DNA of 64,000 nt, taken from positions 10,044,001 through 10,108,000 of the forward strand of contig OW285187.1 in NCBI GenBank assembly GCA_935421135.1, in the 5' to 3' direction. Shown one piece after another: positions 15,972 to 28,900 of this stretch (position 1 is the stretch's first letter; every line of letters starts with the position of its first letter). Under the pieces are notes generated by a model. It was not told the origin of the DNA. It did not search any database and was given only the letters and a program-made list of their open reading frames with translations. This stretch comes from Bugulina stolonifera. Taxonomy: Eukaryota; Bryozoa; Gymnolaemata; Cheilostomatida; Bugulidae. A program made the translations under genes and the position numbers.

Positions 15972-17718
15972 AATACTGCATGCTTATGACTGGTAATTTT
16001 TTCCATGAACATGATAAACTGTATTACAATATTTATAATAAAATATGGTCCAGTCCTAACAACAATTTAGATAGTGTGGTGCAAGGTTGTATTACATAAT
16101 ATGACTGTATATGCTGTAATGCTATTAATAGCCTACCTACTGTTTGTGCAACAATATGTTGTATGTTGTAATCAAACCAATAACATGAAGGGTAATGTAA
16201 TGCTAATTAACACAATCAACCCACCATATCTGTTACTTCTAACATAATTTATTAGCATAGTTAGCATAGTACATTGTATATACAAGTACAACAGAGATAT
16301 TATGTCTACTAATATACATCTATATTATCTACATGTATACATATGTATATGCATGTACATTGTATAGATGCATAAAAAGTACTCAGTGGCAGAACCAGAG
16401 AAGAGAATGTGGATAAGTCGATGTAAAATAAAGCAACTGCTACTGATCGGTAATATGATTATACAGTGCATATGTATGTGTACTAGGCCACTATATACAT
16501 GTGTCATACCAGTCAACAGGAATGTTATCATATAATTATTTATAATTACAATGTAATATACATATACTATGTTGAACATGTACTGTTAGCCGTAACATAT
16601 TACGTACATGTACATATCATATACATGTAGTATGTGAAAAAATGTATAATGTATTATGTAGGGCTACATCTACTTTGTATAGTATGGGACTTTAGCTGCT
16701 TATCTTCAATCAAAGCTGTTCCTGTCTTTTGGCTGTCAATATTAGAACTCAGGCTATTTATAATGTTTTATTGTTGTCATGTCCATTTATATGGCTTTGT
16801 TTGTTGATTTAAAATATTCAATATTTTATACAATGCTCAATATTTAGCTTTGTATTCATTGCTGATAATTATATTCCATAGATGTTATAATATTGATATA
16901 AGAGTCCTAACTGCTGACAGAGGGCAATAACTGCTTGTCAAGGTTAAATATTGATCTCAACAACATTGCACTGGCATCACTATAATTCTGTATAGACTAG
17001 AGACAAAACAAACATACTATTATGAAAAATGGCTGTTGACAAAACTCTAAAGGTTGTTGGCATGTGTTATAAAACCAAGCAGTGTGTGTTATCTTTGTGT
17101 GACTAACCAAATCAACTGAGTGGATATTAACACTTTGCTTAGCAAGGAGGCTGAATTGAAAAATAAGGTAGGCCAAATCTGCATTATAATCATATAGGCC
17201 TACATGTGTATACATCATATTGTACATATATAAAAATCAAACTGATTAAAGTTCATGTAATTATTGGATGTATAATTATATTTTCATATCTGAATAAACA
17301 TGCCTATTCCATAATCATATAATTATTCACACATAATATAACATGCAATAAACATGCTTATTATGTACTACTGCTATGTACAGTACACTGTGCATTATTA
17401 TTCAACCAAGAACTGCTTGTTTGTATCTCATTTTCTACTCAATACTCAACACAGCACTTTAATTCTTTTTTAATTCCATTCTTCACAACTTCCTGTGGCC
17501 AAGGTCGTAATCATATTATCCAGTCCAATTTACTTTAATATTGATTAGCATTAGCAGAAACACTTACATAAGCTGCTGTTGCTATAAAACATGCATAATA
17601 CAGGATATAACTTTGAAACTTTTTGATATGAATACAGTGTTTAGTTCTACATCACGTATCTGTATGCTAGTGTATGTGGAGTGGTAGCATGGTTGGCGTA
17701 TGGAGTTCCTGTATGTGA
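15972..17718. other. AT-rich host intergenic DNA
   Basis: Contains TACATGTA-type short repeats. No gene could be supported. Confidence 0.4.
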
Positions 17719-17784
17719 TGCCAATAACCTGCAAAATAGTTTTCTACTCTGCAGAGTAGAAAACTATTTTGCAGGTTATTGGCA
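17719..17784. repeat. Perfect 66-bp palindrome
   Basis: Two 33-bp arms (17719-17751 and 17752-17784) are exact reverse complements with no spacer, beginning TGCCAATAACCTGC. It could extrude as a cruciform or be a tiny foldback insertion. It lies about 250 bp upstream of the 18037 gene. Confidence 0.9.
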
Positions 17785-18036
17785 GCTTTGGTTAGTAACA
17801 AATTGGTTGTTCAACTGAGTTGACATTGCAGCCAGTTTTGATTTCTTTGTAGTTATAAGTTTTGAATCTAACATGCATGTATATTTATATGTATTTGCAT
17901 GACATGATAGATTTTTTGATGATTTCCATGCAATAACTATAACATCCTACTCTTGGACCTATTTATTTTGTTATTGAAAATATTTTTACACATTATTCTT
18001 AGGATTAAATGAGTGGAGAAGAGGAACAATATCAGT

Positions 18037-18993
18037 ATGGCTAAAGGAATGACCCTCCCAATGTTGTATAACACCCCTAAAGAATACAAGAGGCACCGAA
18101 ATATTGATCAGAAAATCATCAAAGGCAATGAGTGGCATTTGCCTCAACTGTCATACAATCACAAAATTGGCCGAACACAGTTGATAACAATAGGTGAGAC
18201 TACTGATGAACTAAAAATCAATGCTCGGGATAATAAGATTTCGAGACATTCTGGAGCAATCTTGCCGAAGAAGCGAAATAAGAAACTGAGCTGCTCAGTG
18301 AAATCTGGACAAACCAAAGAGATGTTTACCAGAATGTCTATCGAGGCTCGAGAAGCATACAGTCAAACTTTAAAGGAAATGGCTGGTGAAGAAACCGAGC
18401 AATACAATGTCAGTAGTAGTCACAGTGAACTATGTAAAACATCTTTAAACTCTATGAGACTAGAAGATACAACCAACTCTATACTATCCTCAACGTCTAC
18501 CTACAGCAACCAGCTAGATTTCGACGAAGTGTATAACAAAAACAACAGACGACATTCAGATGTAAGTAAACAATTCAGATCCAACTGTCTCCCTAAGTTA
18601 CCACAACGACTGCTGCAATCTGAATCTCGCAAACGTCCTATTAAAAGGAAAAAACAAAAGAGTCGAAAGAGCTCCGAGGTTAATAATTGTAAAGCACCTT
18701 TTTCGTATACAGCACTTCGAATTGGCCGTAGAAATTGGACTAAGGAGCTAGATGACACAGAAACTTGTTTTTCGTCAAATACTCGCCGGTCAGTAAATAA
18801 CGACCAGTATACTACAAGACCGTTTGAAATCACTCCCCTGGGATACGATTCAAGATACATGGGGGTACAAGCTGTGAAAGCTCCTTTACAGTACAATACA
18901 GATGAGGATGAAGATTTAGCAGCCTATGTTATTGAAAAAGCTACACAAAAATGCAAACATTGGTTAGCATACCAAAGTAATGATTCAGCGTAG
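18037..18993 (+). CDS. Single-exon protein of unknown function (318 aa)
   Basis: A long frame without introns, starting MAKGMTLPMLYNTPKEYKRH at ATG 18037; the frame is open back to 18013. A splice-acceptor-like TTATTCTTAG ends at 18001, so a 5' non-coding exon may exist upstream. The protein is basic and Ser-rich, with a Lys/Arg cluster (KRPIKRKKQKSRKSS) that could be a nuclear signal, and an acidic helix near the end (DEDEDLAAYVIEKATQ). No domain was recognised. Length and consistent codon use support a real gene. Confidence 0.65.
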   Translation: MAKGMTLPMLYNTPKEYKRHRNIDQKIIKGNEWHLPQLSYNHKIGRTQLITIGETTDELKINARDNKISRHSGAILPKKRNKKLSCSVKSGQTKEMFTRMSIEAREAYSQTLKEMAGEETEQYNVSSSHSELCKTSLNSMRLEDTTNSILSSTSTYSNQLDFDEVYNKNNRRHSDVSKQFRSNCLPKLPQRLLQSESRKRPIKRKKQKSRKSSEVNNCKAPFSYTALRIGRRNWTKELDDTETCFSSNTRRSVNNDQYTTRPFEITPLGYDSRYMGVQAVKAPLQYNTDEDEDLAAYVIEKATQKCKHWLAYQSNDSA

Positions 18994-19257
18994 ATAAACC
19001 CCATCTTTGATGCATTTATGGATTAAATGTAATTGGAATCAAAATTGCCACATCTTGGAGATATTAGTTGTCGCAGTTGCAGTTGTTGTCACGAAACAAC
19101 CATGCCATACCGTCCTCAAAAACAAGAAGTGTTCAATTAAGAAACAGTCTGTTATCCTTTCTACCAGTCAATTAAGCCATAATATTATAAGAGTAGCAAA
19201 GGTGTCAAGTAGTTCCACTTTAGTATTTTCACAACAATAGAAATGTAGCACTAAAGC

Positions 19258-19258
<1 letters not shown>

Positions 19259-19300
<42 letters not shown>

Positions 19301-19301
19301 T
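19259..19301. repeat. (TAT)n microsatellite
   Basis: About 14 uninterrupted TAT units in the 3' flank between the unknown gene and U1-C. Confidence 0.95.
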
Positions 19302-19504
19302 ATTTTTATAGAAACAACGATACTGAAATAATGCTCAATCTTTTAATTTGCAATATGAAGTATTTATTATTATATGAAATATTTACAGAAGATTATTTTT
19401 GTACAATTTGCTAATACTAACTCATATTGCAATGTCTTTCTGCTTCCAAAATAAATTAGATGACGATGACATGACCAATTTTTACTCCAGAATATACATA
19501 ACAG

Positions 19505-22500
19505 CTATCTCATCATTCCTGGACCACCTCCCATCATTGGTCTGGGACCTGGGCCCATCTGCATATCTAAAATGAGGCAATAATGGACAAGCTAATAGGC
19601 AGGCAGATGGTACAGATGTAGCTACATGTATGTGAGATCACATACAGACTCGTACACATGTAGAGAATATATTATGTATATGAGAAGTTGCCTATTCTGA
19701 GCACACCCAACGGAGTTCTTTCTGTCACGCTGTAGTTTGGTTTGTAGTATATTAGCTTCTTGAATATTTGAAGGTCAATATAACAGATACTAGTAGTTCC
19801 AATTTGATTAGAAATAAATCTGCAACTTTATTTTGAAGTAATTAAGAGTGAAAAGTACAACAGTTTTCTACAGTGGCATCGACACTATTTCATATTACAT
19901 CGGCCTACACTGATAGAGCTATTAGGAAAAAAATTGATGAAAGATTTTCCATTATCATTGCTGTATTTGCGGTTTAATTTTCTTTAGTTCTAACAAATTC
20001 CAAGTAGGCAGCAAATATTTATTTAATAGATTTTTATAAATAGTACACAATAAATAATATACTAGCCAAAGTGTGTATCTGCATTTGCCAATATGATGAA
20101 TATGGAACAACACAAATACCAGTTTTATTATGCAATTGGTATGTAATAATAATATGATATTACATGTAAAGCCATTATAATATAATTGAAGCTAACATAC
20201 AACTCACAGCTTGTACTAATAGTCTAGGTAACTAATGGCTTATCTACATTCCTTTGAAGAAAGTACAACAAGTGCATGTATATTTAAATGACTAAATGTC
20301 TGTATTATACTGCGGTCTGAACTTTTATTCCAAACAGAATACAATGAAAGAGGACAACTCTCAAATTTTACAACTACAATGAGTATGATTAACCATAATT
20401 TAATATTGTGGGAATATTATTCACCATTACAATGTTTTGCAGGCGGATAATGGCAAGTAGTTATCATTATGTTAAGAGACCAAGGAAGAATGATATGTAC
20501 AGTTAGATAACTTACTTGGAGGCATCATAGGCCTGACTGGAGGGCCACCCATCATCATACCAGGAGGTGGCATTCTCGGTGGAACCTGTGGACCACCAAC
20601 ACCTGAAACAACACATCATAATGTATCTGTAAGCCAGAATTAGTGGATGCTAACAATCTATATAAACATTAAAGACATAAATGATTGGATTACGCTAGTT
20701 ACATCAAAAATATAGTATTTAAAAGGATTCATAGTTCCAGGCTTTAACAAAATTGTATGGAGTTATCTGTTCAACAGATTATAGTGAGCTAGTAAAGACA
20801 ACTCCAAAATACACAAATGGTTCAAATGAATATTCCAATAGAAATATATTGTGAGAAGACAAAGTTATAACTGGCAAACACTTTCTGCTTTTCGTGTATA
20901 ACAATTTATTTAATCACATCAAATTTAGATCTATTCAACAACTAGAACATATCTGATAAAATATCTAGGATACTACTTGTAGGCTACGTGTACATTACCT
21001 CCTAGACTTGCAGGGGGTGGAACCATTGCATTACCAGGCATCCCCCCTGGAGCGGGTCCAGGACCTTGAAATGGATTGTTTGGTAGTTTGCCTTGCTGGA
21101 AAGCGGCAGCTGTAAGTCGGAAAGCGTAACAATGCTTTAGAAACATGCAATATGAGGAATATTCGCACTATAAAAATCTACGAAACTACACAGTACTGTT
21201 ATATGGTTCACATACATATACGTGAATAGTGAACAATTGTGAATTCTTGGATTTGAACTAAAGGAATATATTTTATCTCCCATATTTGCGTGGGTACAGT
21301 TTGTGGACTTGCTCTGAGGATGAAGTGGTCTAGATCTACTTCATAGCTCACACCACAGATTAGCTAGACCTAAAACCAATCCCGTAGCAGAACAATATGT
21401 TGCGCAAAAGTTCATACTTTACCAATGAATAATAAACATATTGAAATGCTGTTATTATGTAATTAGGTCACATTGAGACGATTGTTTCCATGAACTCCTA
21501 TGGAAACATTTTTCTCTAGATTCTGGCATCAATAATACCATAAGTAGACTTAAGTAGTATCAAGTTATAGACTTGGGTAGTAATAAGTTAATAGATTTAA
21601 GCAGCATCAAGTTACCAATGCAGTGATTTCCTGACGACAACACTATTAGTTTTCAGTTTAGAAGAAAATAATGTTAAGCCCACAATGCTTTATAGTTTAC
21701 TTACTTGTGTCATCTACCAGTTTCTGTACTTGCTCTTCAAGCCACTTCTGATAATATATTCTCACATTTTCTTTATGCTTTCTACCACTACAGTGTGTTT
21801 TACGCACAGAAGGCTAAATAGAATAACAAAATAGATGAAATTATCAGCAGATTAGTACAACAGTCTTTGGTTACTATAGAAAGTCCAAAAAATGCAGTTA
21901 TAGTTGGGTTCTGAGCCACCAGTGCCTACCACAACACAGATATGTATACTATATGTTTATGGGGCCACACAGAATATGAAGATACGAGAATTCGCATAGT
22001 TATAGGCAGAAGAAAACTTTCTGTTGCAGTTTGTCAGTAGGCTTCTTATAAAAATTTGATAAAAGATAGATAGTACATGTATAACAAGTAAACATAGGGC
22101 ATTATTATTTGAGAATAGCCTATATCCCATTGCCACTGATAAATAACTTACCGAGTCATGTGTGAGGTAAGTATCACAGTAGTCACAGTAATATCTACAA
22201 CGATTAAATAAATAATAGAAAAACAACAGTTGGCACAAGCTAACGGCAAAATTCACTATTTGCATGCCACTGATATAGAAAAGGTGCAGGTGGATGCGGG
22301 TGATTGATCTCCAACATTAGGACCGAGGATATGTAGAAAAAGCCATGGAAAAGCTTTGCAAGCAACCACTCGAATAGAAGAACAAACATGCTGGTCTTCC
22401 TCTAAAGATCTGCAGACAGTATAGAGACCTGTTCCAAAGCAACCGGACTCACCCGGTCAGTAGAGGTTATAAGCAATAGATATTATATCATGGCTATCTG

Positions 22501-23883
22501 TGAAAGAATAGAGGAAACATAAAGATTGTACCTAACTAAGGAGTGGCTAATGAACAGTTCACAATCGCGACCTCTACATAGTATATGACTGCTAACAACA
22601 TCAATGTTCTCTAAGATGACCTGACAAACTGGAGAAATTAGCTAAAGATTCAAATATACCTTTTGTCATAAAAGAAATCCCATCAGACAGTAGAATGATG
22701 ATGAGCAGCACCGCTATTCTCAAAACCAACAAAATAAAGTGCGTTGATGTAAAGAAAATACAAGTCCCTGGATTTCAAACGTATATTAACGTAGGTTCAT
22801 TTTTCCCAGTTAGTTGTCTCGCCATGTTCCACAAACATTAATGTCTGAGCGTACAAGCAGGTAATTTGATCAGTCATAGAGCACGCTTCAGCTTCTTGGG
22901 ACCTGTTTACCCAAATGCAAGGTACCAGGTTAGTCAACACAGTGAAGGGTGACAACATCAAGTTCACCGACAGGACCACCGCAATAACTAAGCTGATATA
23001 CTCTATGAACTGGGGAAATCTAGCAGACTAACATTATCACAGGGATGACCGTCTCCAACATGAATCACAATTATACTAATACTGTCCAATTGTATTTAGA
23101 GCCACAACCAAGCAGTACTCTTTCTTCATCAACACAGGAATAGAATGCTACTCACTGTCCCTGATAGTCAATATCTTGTGTATAAGCAGCATGCTGAGTA
23201 ATCTTGTGTCCACATGACAAGCCTGCCAAATCTATTGTGTTACTAGCTGCCATTGTTGGTTTTGAACATATTGTTAAATGATTATGACAAACCCCTCTAA
23301 GGATTCACTATTACGAGGTGATGTTGGCGAGCTGTCATGGCAAAAGGTAAAAGATAGCTGTTAGGTGCAGAAGTAGAGAAATCTAGATAGCCTCAGTTCC
23401 TTGTTTGTGATTTGGGGTAAGGGTGGGCAACCAACAAAATATAGAGAAGACAACTTCTCCTGCTTTAGTTTTGGCGAAGAAAAAAGGCCACCCCAAATTT
23501 CTCTACTTCTGCACCTAACTCAAAGATAGCCAGTTATGTTCCATTCACACTGGCTATTTTACATTTACATTATTTCACAATTATTTTAAGACCACTATAA
23601 CTGTTCTCAAACTGACCAATCTACTAACTACATGGGTACATCCTTCTTCCCTCCAGGAAGGTCCAGTGAGATGTCTGCCTCAAATATAATATTGGGCGAT
23701 ATATTTACATTTAGTATAATAACATAAATAATTATAATATAAATATATAAATTTAAGACAAAGAAGGCTAGAATGGAGACCATGAATGAAATAAATAATA
23801 TTTTTAGTATTATTTGATAAAAAATACAAATCCATCATAGACAGAAGAGTTTCAGAACTGTCAGATTATGCTTACTTTGGCAT
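19505..23883 (-). CDS. SNRPC: U1 small nuclear ribonucleoprotein C
   Basis: Six coding exons on the minus strand: 23876-23883, 22152-22194, 21705-21813, 20999-21109, 20516-20602 and 19505-19566. All have GT-AG borders and matching phase, giving 139 residues. The start [17 protein letters not shown] and the second exon product give the U1-C C2H2 zinc finger with C6, C9, H24 and H30, followed by [13 protein letters not shown] and TTAAFQQGK. The tail is Pro/Gly/Met rich as in animals, ending [11 protein letters not shown]1-C stabilises U1 snRNP pairing with the 5' splice site. The first exon codes for only two and two-thirds codons. The protein is slightly shorter than human (159 aa), within the low-complexity tail. 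Confidence 0.95.
22265..23090. mobile_element. Degenerate retroelement-like relic in U1-C intron 1
   Basis: Composition is less AT-rich than the neighbouring intron, with several broken frames. A stretch near 22395-22440 reads like the GRP-x-KTWRQ-type C-terminus of LINE reverse transcriptase polyproteins. Stops are frequent. The call is tentative. Confidence 0.3.
23156..23253 (-). CDS. Candidate alternative first exon of U1-C
   Basis: An ATG at 23253 (minus) opens 98 nt ending at a strong donor GTGAGT (23150-23155). The product begins [18 protein letters not shown]. Its end phase equals that of the canonical first exon, so splicing to 22152-22194 would keep the U1-C frame. It could equally be an unrelated nested exon. 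Confidence 0.3.
23359..23521. mobile_element. MITE, 163 bp
   Basis: Perfect 23-bp inverted repeats at 23360-23382 (GTTAGGTGCAGAAGTAGAGA...) and 23497-23519. A 9-bp duplication AAAGATAGC flanks it (23350-23358, 23522-23530). A 9-bp duplication would suit a MULE-like element. No coding capacity. Confidence 0.75.
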
Positions 23884-24438
23884 TTTATAATGGGTTTCTC
23901 GTCCGTAAGGTGGGTTTTGTTTCACAAAGTGTAATGTTTATGTCAACATGTATATTCTCAAAAAACTTCACAATCTGAAATTAGCACAGCTAAGTGCCTT
24001 GCACACAATTGGGTTTTACAAACACCTCTAGACTACGTTGGTTGTTAACGAAACATACTGATCTCTATGTCTATGATACTTCAAAATATTGTGATACGCG
24101 GGGTAAGTTACGTGGAGAAAATAGCGGTAGTCTTGACAGAAAATTATACGGGGGCGAATCCACCCTGACGCAGAATTTATCACTTTATCTTAGGAACACC
24201 AGCTAAAGGAAATCATAGAAGGAAATTATATTATTTTTACTTTTTTTTTTACTATTTTTACTGAATTAGTACAACGTCCATCAAAGGTTCATAGACTAGA
24301 GCATTAATGCAAGATTTCTTGATTTTTAATAATTTTTGCTGTGCTATGAGCATGTAATTTAAATGTGTCATCAGTACAGGTTGTTTTCACTAAAAACTGT
24401 CAACGAAAAAATTTATATAATTAATAATAATAATTATC

Positions 24439-25024
24439 CAGGGTGACCAACCAAAATTTGTAAAAATGAGTCGAACATGTGATGTTCAAGGGAAATTTTT
24501 CAGGATTTTTGCTGAATAATGTCTGTACAAATGACATGGTAAAAAATTTTCAGTACTCTTGTATCAAATTGCATATAATCTTATGTTTTAAATAGTAGGA
24601 TGTATTATTTTATAGTATTTTTATCATTATTAGCTTTAGTTGAATTACCAGGCCTAACTTGACTAGATTGATGAAATAGATCCTAAATTTCTATTTACAT
24701 ATTGTATTCTATTACATTCTCAGACCAACTTTCATATAATATTTAGCAGAATGAAGTTTACTAAAATGTTTGAGACATAAAAGATGACAACTCCCTAGAA
24801 ACATAAACAATGCTTAGAGGCCTAAGCTAAGCCAAATAGTCTATTTATTGGCTGGATTAAAACCACAGCTCACTGTAGCGAATAAATGAGTCCAGCTTCT
24901 ACAAAATGAGTATATATGCATCCAGCTTCCACAAAATGAGTCAATATGCGCCATGCGTCCAACTAGCAATTGTTTCTCTAAAATGTGTCTGTGGACTCAT
25001 TATGCGTCCTAGTTGGTCAGTGTG
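24439..25024. mobile_element. Imperfect hAT-like non-autonomous element
   Basis: The ends CAGGGTGACCAACC and GTTGGTCAGTGTG are imperfect inverted repeats. AATTATC occurs just outside both ends (24432-24438, 25025-25031). The interior is AT-rich and carries repeated GAGTCCAGCTTC motifs near the right end. Confidence 0.5.
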
Positions 25025-25330
25025 AATTATCATATATGTATTTCTAATCATAGAGTAATAATGATAAAAGTAAAGTTATTACCGAAAATATAAATATTAA
25101 TTAATATTATTTCATTTTAATAATAATGTAATTATAATGACAATAGAATATTCATATTGTCAATTTAACGATAGCTGAATAGGCACAATTAGAATCAATG
25201 ACAATAAGCTAGTCACTGTTAGAGCAATGGGAAATCTAGCGAGCTCTCCTTACAGGCACCATACCATGGTCCAACTGTTGCGACCGATGAAGGTCATACT
25301 AGTGACCACTCATGTCACACTCATAGTTAG

Positions 25331-25460
25331 AGTTATGGACTTTAACAAGGCCTTTGACAAGGGACCACACCTAACTTTGCTCCAAATAAAACTCCAAGAA
25401 AAATATCAAAGGGTTAAATGGATAGCTGGTGGTTGTATCAGCATTAAGAACCAGGTGGTA
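25331..25460 (+). pseudogene. LINE (non-LTR) reverse transcriptase fragment
   Basis: The translation contains DFNKAFDKGPHLTLLQIKL followed by VKWIAGG, the conserved D-F-x-K-A-F-D...H-x-x-LL-x-KL palm/finger motif of CR1/Jockey-type reverse transcriptases. It is short, without flanking domains and with stops around it: a dead fragment. Confidence 0.7.
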
Positions 25461-26044
25461 TAAATAATATTTGTACACTCTTGAACGCTAGTAGTAGAGA
25501 GAACATAACTCCTAACTAGATTCCCTAACGCTACATGTTGAGCACATGTAGCATGATAAACCAGCCAGTGCTGTATAATAGTGGTGAGTAGAATCTAGTA
25601 GACTGAGACAGTAAAATAGTAGACTGAGAATGAGAGCGTAGTGCTGAGCTAGAAATGTGCTGTAAACGGACAGCAGTAGATTGTAAACATAATTATATAC
25701 GGTGACAAGAATGGACAATGATATCTAGAAGTGTACATGCACATACGTAAGCTACCGGAAAATGAGGAAATGTTAAAAAAACTACAAAGCAGAAAACCCA
25801 ATAAAAACCAATAAAACACTAAAACTAAACTACAACAGTGTGCAGCGTGTGGAGCATAGATGGATATATGCTACTAAGTAACACATATTAATGCATACTA
25901 AAGAGCAAGGATATATGTGGAACCACTGTGTTATTGAGGATTACGAAGTAGAATCTACATGGCTAATATACTCGACCACAGAGACAGAATTGGAACTTTG
26001 ATTCCAATTCAATGTTATAACGAAAAACCCCAAATTCATTTATA

Positions 26045-26150
26045 ACGTGGTGAAATGGATACATGGTTTCCTTCCCAATAAATTGTAATCTGTTGTACTT
26101 AGGGGGGCAAACTCTCAGAAGTTTCCAGTAACCTCAGGTGTGCCATAGAA
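26045..26150 (+). pseudogene. Second LINE reverse transcriptase fragment
   Basis: The translation reads VVKWIHGFLPNK, then after a stop KFPVTSGVP, matching the motif pair W-I-x-x-FL...PVTSGVPQGS of non-LTR reverse transcriptases. The first part repeats the VKWI motif seen at 25415, so the two fragments overlap in domain content. They may come from two copies. Confidence 0.6.
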
Positions 26151-26974
26151 ATGAACATATGATGTAGAGCTGGTTCAACCTAAAAGAAAATGCTGGCAGT
26201 GTAACTGAAGCGAGAAATTGGCTAAAGATAAGCTCCTGGAGGACAGAGGAAAAAAATCATCTTCTGTGTCTGCTCACCAGGATTATTTAAAACAGTATCA
26301 CATCTTATCCAGGGCCTATGACAATAGTATTGATGACAGAGAGCTAGTAGAGTGACCACTGGAGCAGCATCTTCCGGAGAACTCAACTCGATATCAATTC
26401 AAAAGAGTGTCTACCACACCAGTTTCTTGCCATAAACTATTCGAGAGGGTAACTAGCCACCAATCCTAAATAGAGGTGTGCTATAAAAACCGTAGCCTCA
26501 GAGTCCCCTTTTGAACTCATAACCCTTTGTGATGGCCTACTGTCAAAATGTGTATAGTTCAAATAGAAATCAGCTTTTTGTATGTACTCATCTGCCCAAA
26601 TCAAGCTCTCTCTGAATTTTACTCCCATAACTTGGGTTAGCACATTACTAATCTGACTCGGATGGGATGTTGATAATGGTGAACCTTCATCTTGTATCAC
26701 CTCGATGTTTATCAAATGTCAATTCATCTCATTTATCTGCTGTTTAAGGGAACGCATACATGTATACATACAGTGTATATATGGATGCTTGGGCAATTGC
26801 TTGGATTAATAAACCGCTGTCCACTGATCGGTTGGTGGATAGTCTGCCTAACTGTAACCAGTTAATCGGTTGCTTGGTCTTTGTATTAGTTTGATACTAT
26901 TTGAGTAATGGTTCAGCTACTGTATAGCATAATAATCAGACGGATTACTGTACTTTCAGCACACACCTGAAGCA

Positions 26975-28900
26975 ATGCCAGGCATACTCCATGATGTGCA
27001 GAACCGGTTGTGGTTCATATTTGCTTATGTCATCTCATTTTTCAAACTCACCTGGCTCAAGCAGATACTAGCTAGAAATTTGCGTAAACCAAGCAACCAT
27101 TTTTTAGCTAGATACATCATGTCCAAGGTAAGATAACTACATGTAATTCACTTTTTAGCTTTGTACTGTATTCTAGAGTACTTAAGGTAAAGGGAAAATA
27201 CTTTCATGTAAATGGACCATGCTCAACATAGTGTTGATATTGGGGATAGTAACTCTGTATAAAATATTTACATGGTTTAAACCAGCTGCTGTTCACTCTT
27301 ACATGCACAAAAAGCTTCTCTTTAGGCTGTTAACTGGTCGTAGTAATTGTCTAGGTCATGGCTGGAAGTAGGCGCCGTCTGTGGAACAGCAACCGTAGTT
27401 GTCCTCTCCCTAATGTTTAATCTGCTAAAGACAGCAGTGCTAGTGATGCTTGTTAGTAACTGTATGCACCTACTGCATATTAGAAGTTAGCTTTTGGGAT
27501 TTCCTGGATAATTAAGAGTTATCCTTTCATTGGTAATTTTAAGGGTTCTGAAAGTTATATTTTATGCTATTTGAAACTGTTTTTGTGCTCATTTAAAATT
27601 CTATGAGGTTTGGTGACCAGTAAACTTTAACTTATGTGGCCAAACTAGGTCAAAGCTAACAATTTTGCTGAATAATACCCAACTGATACCTTAAAATATT
27701 CAAAGTTGTTTAATTAAAGAATAAGTTTAGGTCACCAAAGCTCAAGTAATTCTGCATGAGCATGAAACAAGATGATTTAAATGTTACACTCAAACTCGTA
27801 AATGACAGTCATCACAAGTCAGTCAATATTATGTCAATAAAGCTTGGAGATACATTGTTTTGTAACCACCCAAACAATGGTAGGTCCGAAATGGGTTCAA
27901 CATTGTTATCATTATCGTTATATGTGGAAATATAATAAGCTACTGTGCTACAGAACTCTTTCTGAGCTAATCAATTGTTATCATGAACTAGGTGGGTTTG
28001 AAGTTTTTACTATAATTATTGCCTAAATTTTCACCATCACATTTGACCCTTAAACCTCCAAAAAGTGCTTCATTGTTAACCTAGTTGCTTATCAATGCAA
28101 GGTGCAGTATAATGTACATGCACATGTATTTCATCAATTGGTAAAATATTTATTTTTAGTTGTTTGAATCATCCAACATAGAGGTTGAGCGACTAGCTGT
28201 GGAAAAATGTGATATACAGCAATCCGACAATGTCCTTGAAGTAGGATTTGGGCCTGGTTTAGGTCTAGAGTTTGTTGTCCAACATCTTCAAAGTAAGTTT
28301 TGTACGAATTTCATTTATATAATTAATCATCTGATTTCTCATATACTTGGAAAACAAATGTGAGCCGTTTTCATGATGCAATTGCTGGCGTGCTAATAAG
28401 AAGAAAAGATATTGAAATACATGTATGTGGATATCATGGTGACCATTCTGTTTTTCCATTTAGAAAATAAAAACGGGAAACTGTATGGTGCTGACTATTC
28501 CCAATCTATGGTGGATGCTGCCAGCAGGCGAATGAAGTCATACATACAAGATGGTTTAGTCGAGTTACATCTTGCTTCTGTCTCCAAACTTCCATTTGAT
28601 AACGCAATGTTTGATAAGGTGTTTCACACCAATGTATTTTACTTCTGGGATGACCAGATAGGCTGCTGTATAGAATTGCTGCGGGTGTTGAAACCTGGAG
28701 GGCTAATGATAGCAGCCCTTGATTTGAAAAAGGTTGCTGCATCTGCAGCATTAGATTTTTTAAATAAAGAAACCTCTGATGTTGACAACTTTCTAGTTTC
28801 ACTTCAAACTGCTGGATTTGTTGACGTAAACATGAAGACCTATGTTAGAGATGGTGTTTCTTATGGTTGCATTTATGCTAGTCGGGCAGTGGAAAAATAA
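26975..28900 (+). CDS. SAM-dependent methyltransferase (class I, Methyltransf_11-like)
   Basis: Three exons (26975-27127, 28160-28292, 28464-28900), in phase with GT-AG borders, encode 240 residues. Residues about 1-51 hold a hydrophobic N-terminal segment (LWFIFAYVISFFKLTWL) and a basic linker. The SAM-binding motif I is VLEVGFGPGLG (76-86). LYGADYSQSMV follows as motif II and VLKPGGLMI as a later motif. The fold and length resemble small bacterial-type methyltransferases found across animals. The substrate is unknown. AATAAA signals lie about 115 and 190 bp after the stop. The neighbouring MAP3K converges on it. Confidence 0.8.
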
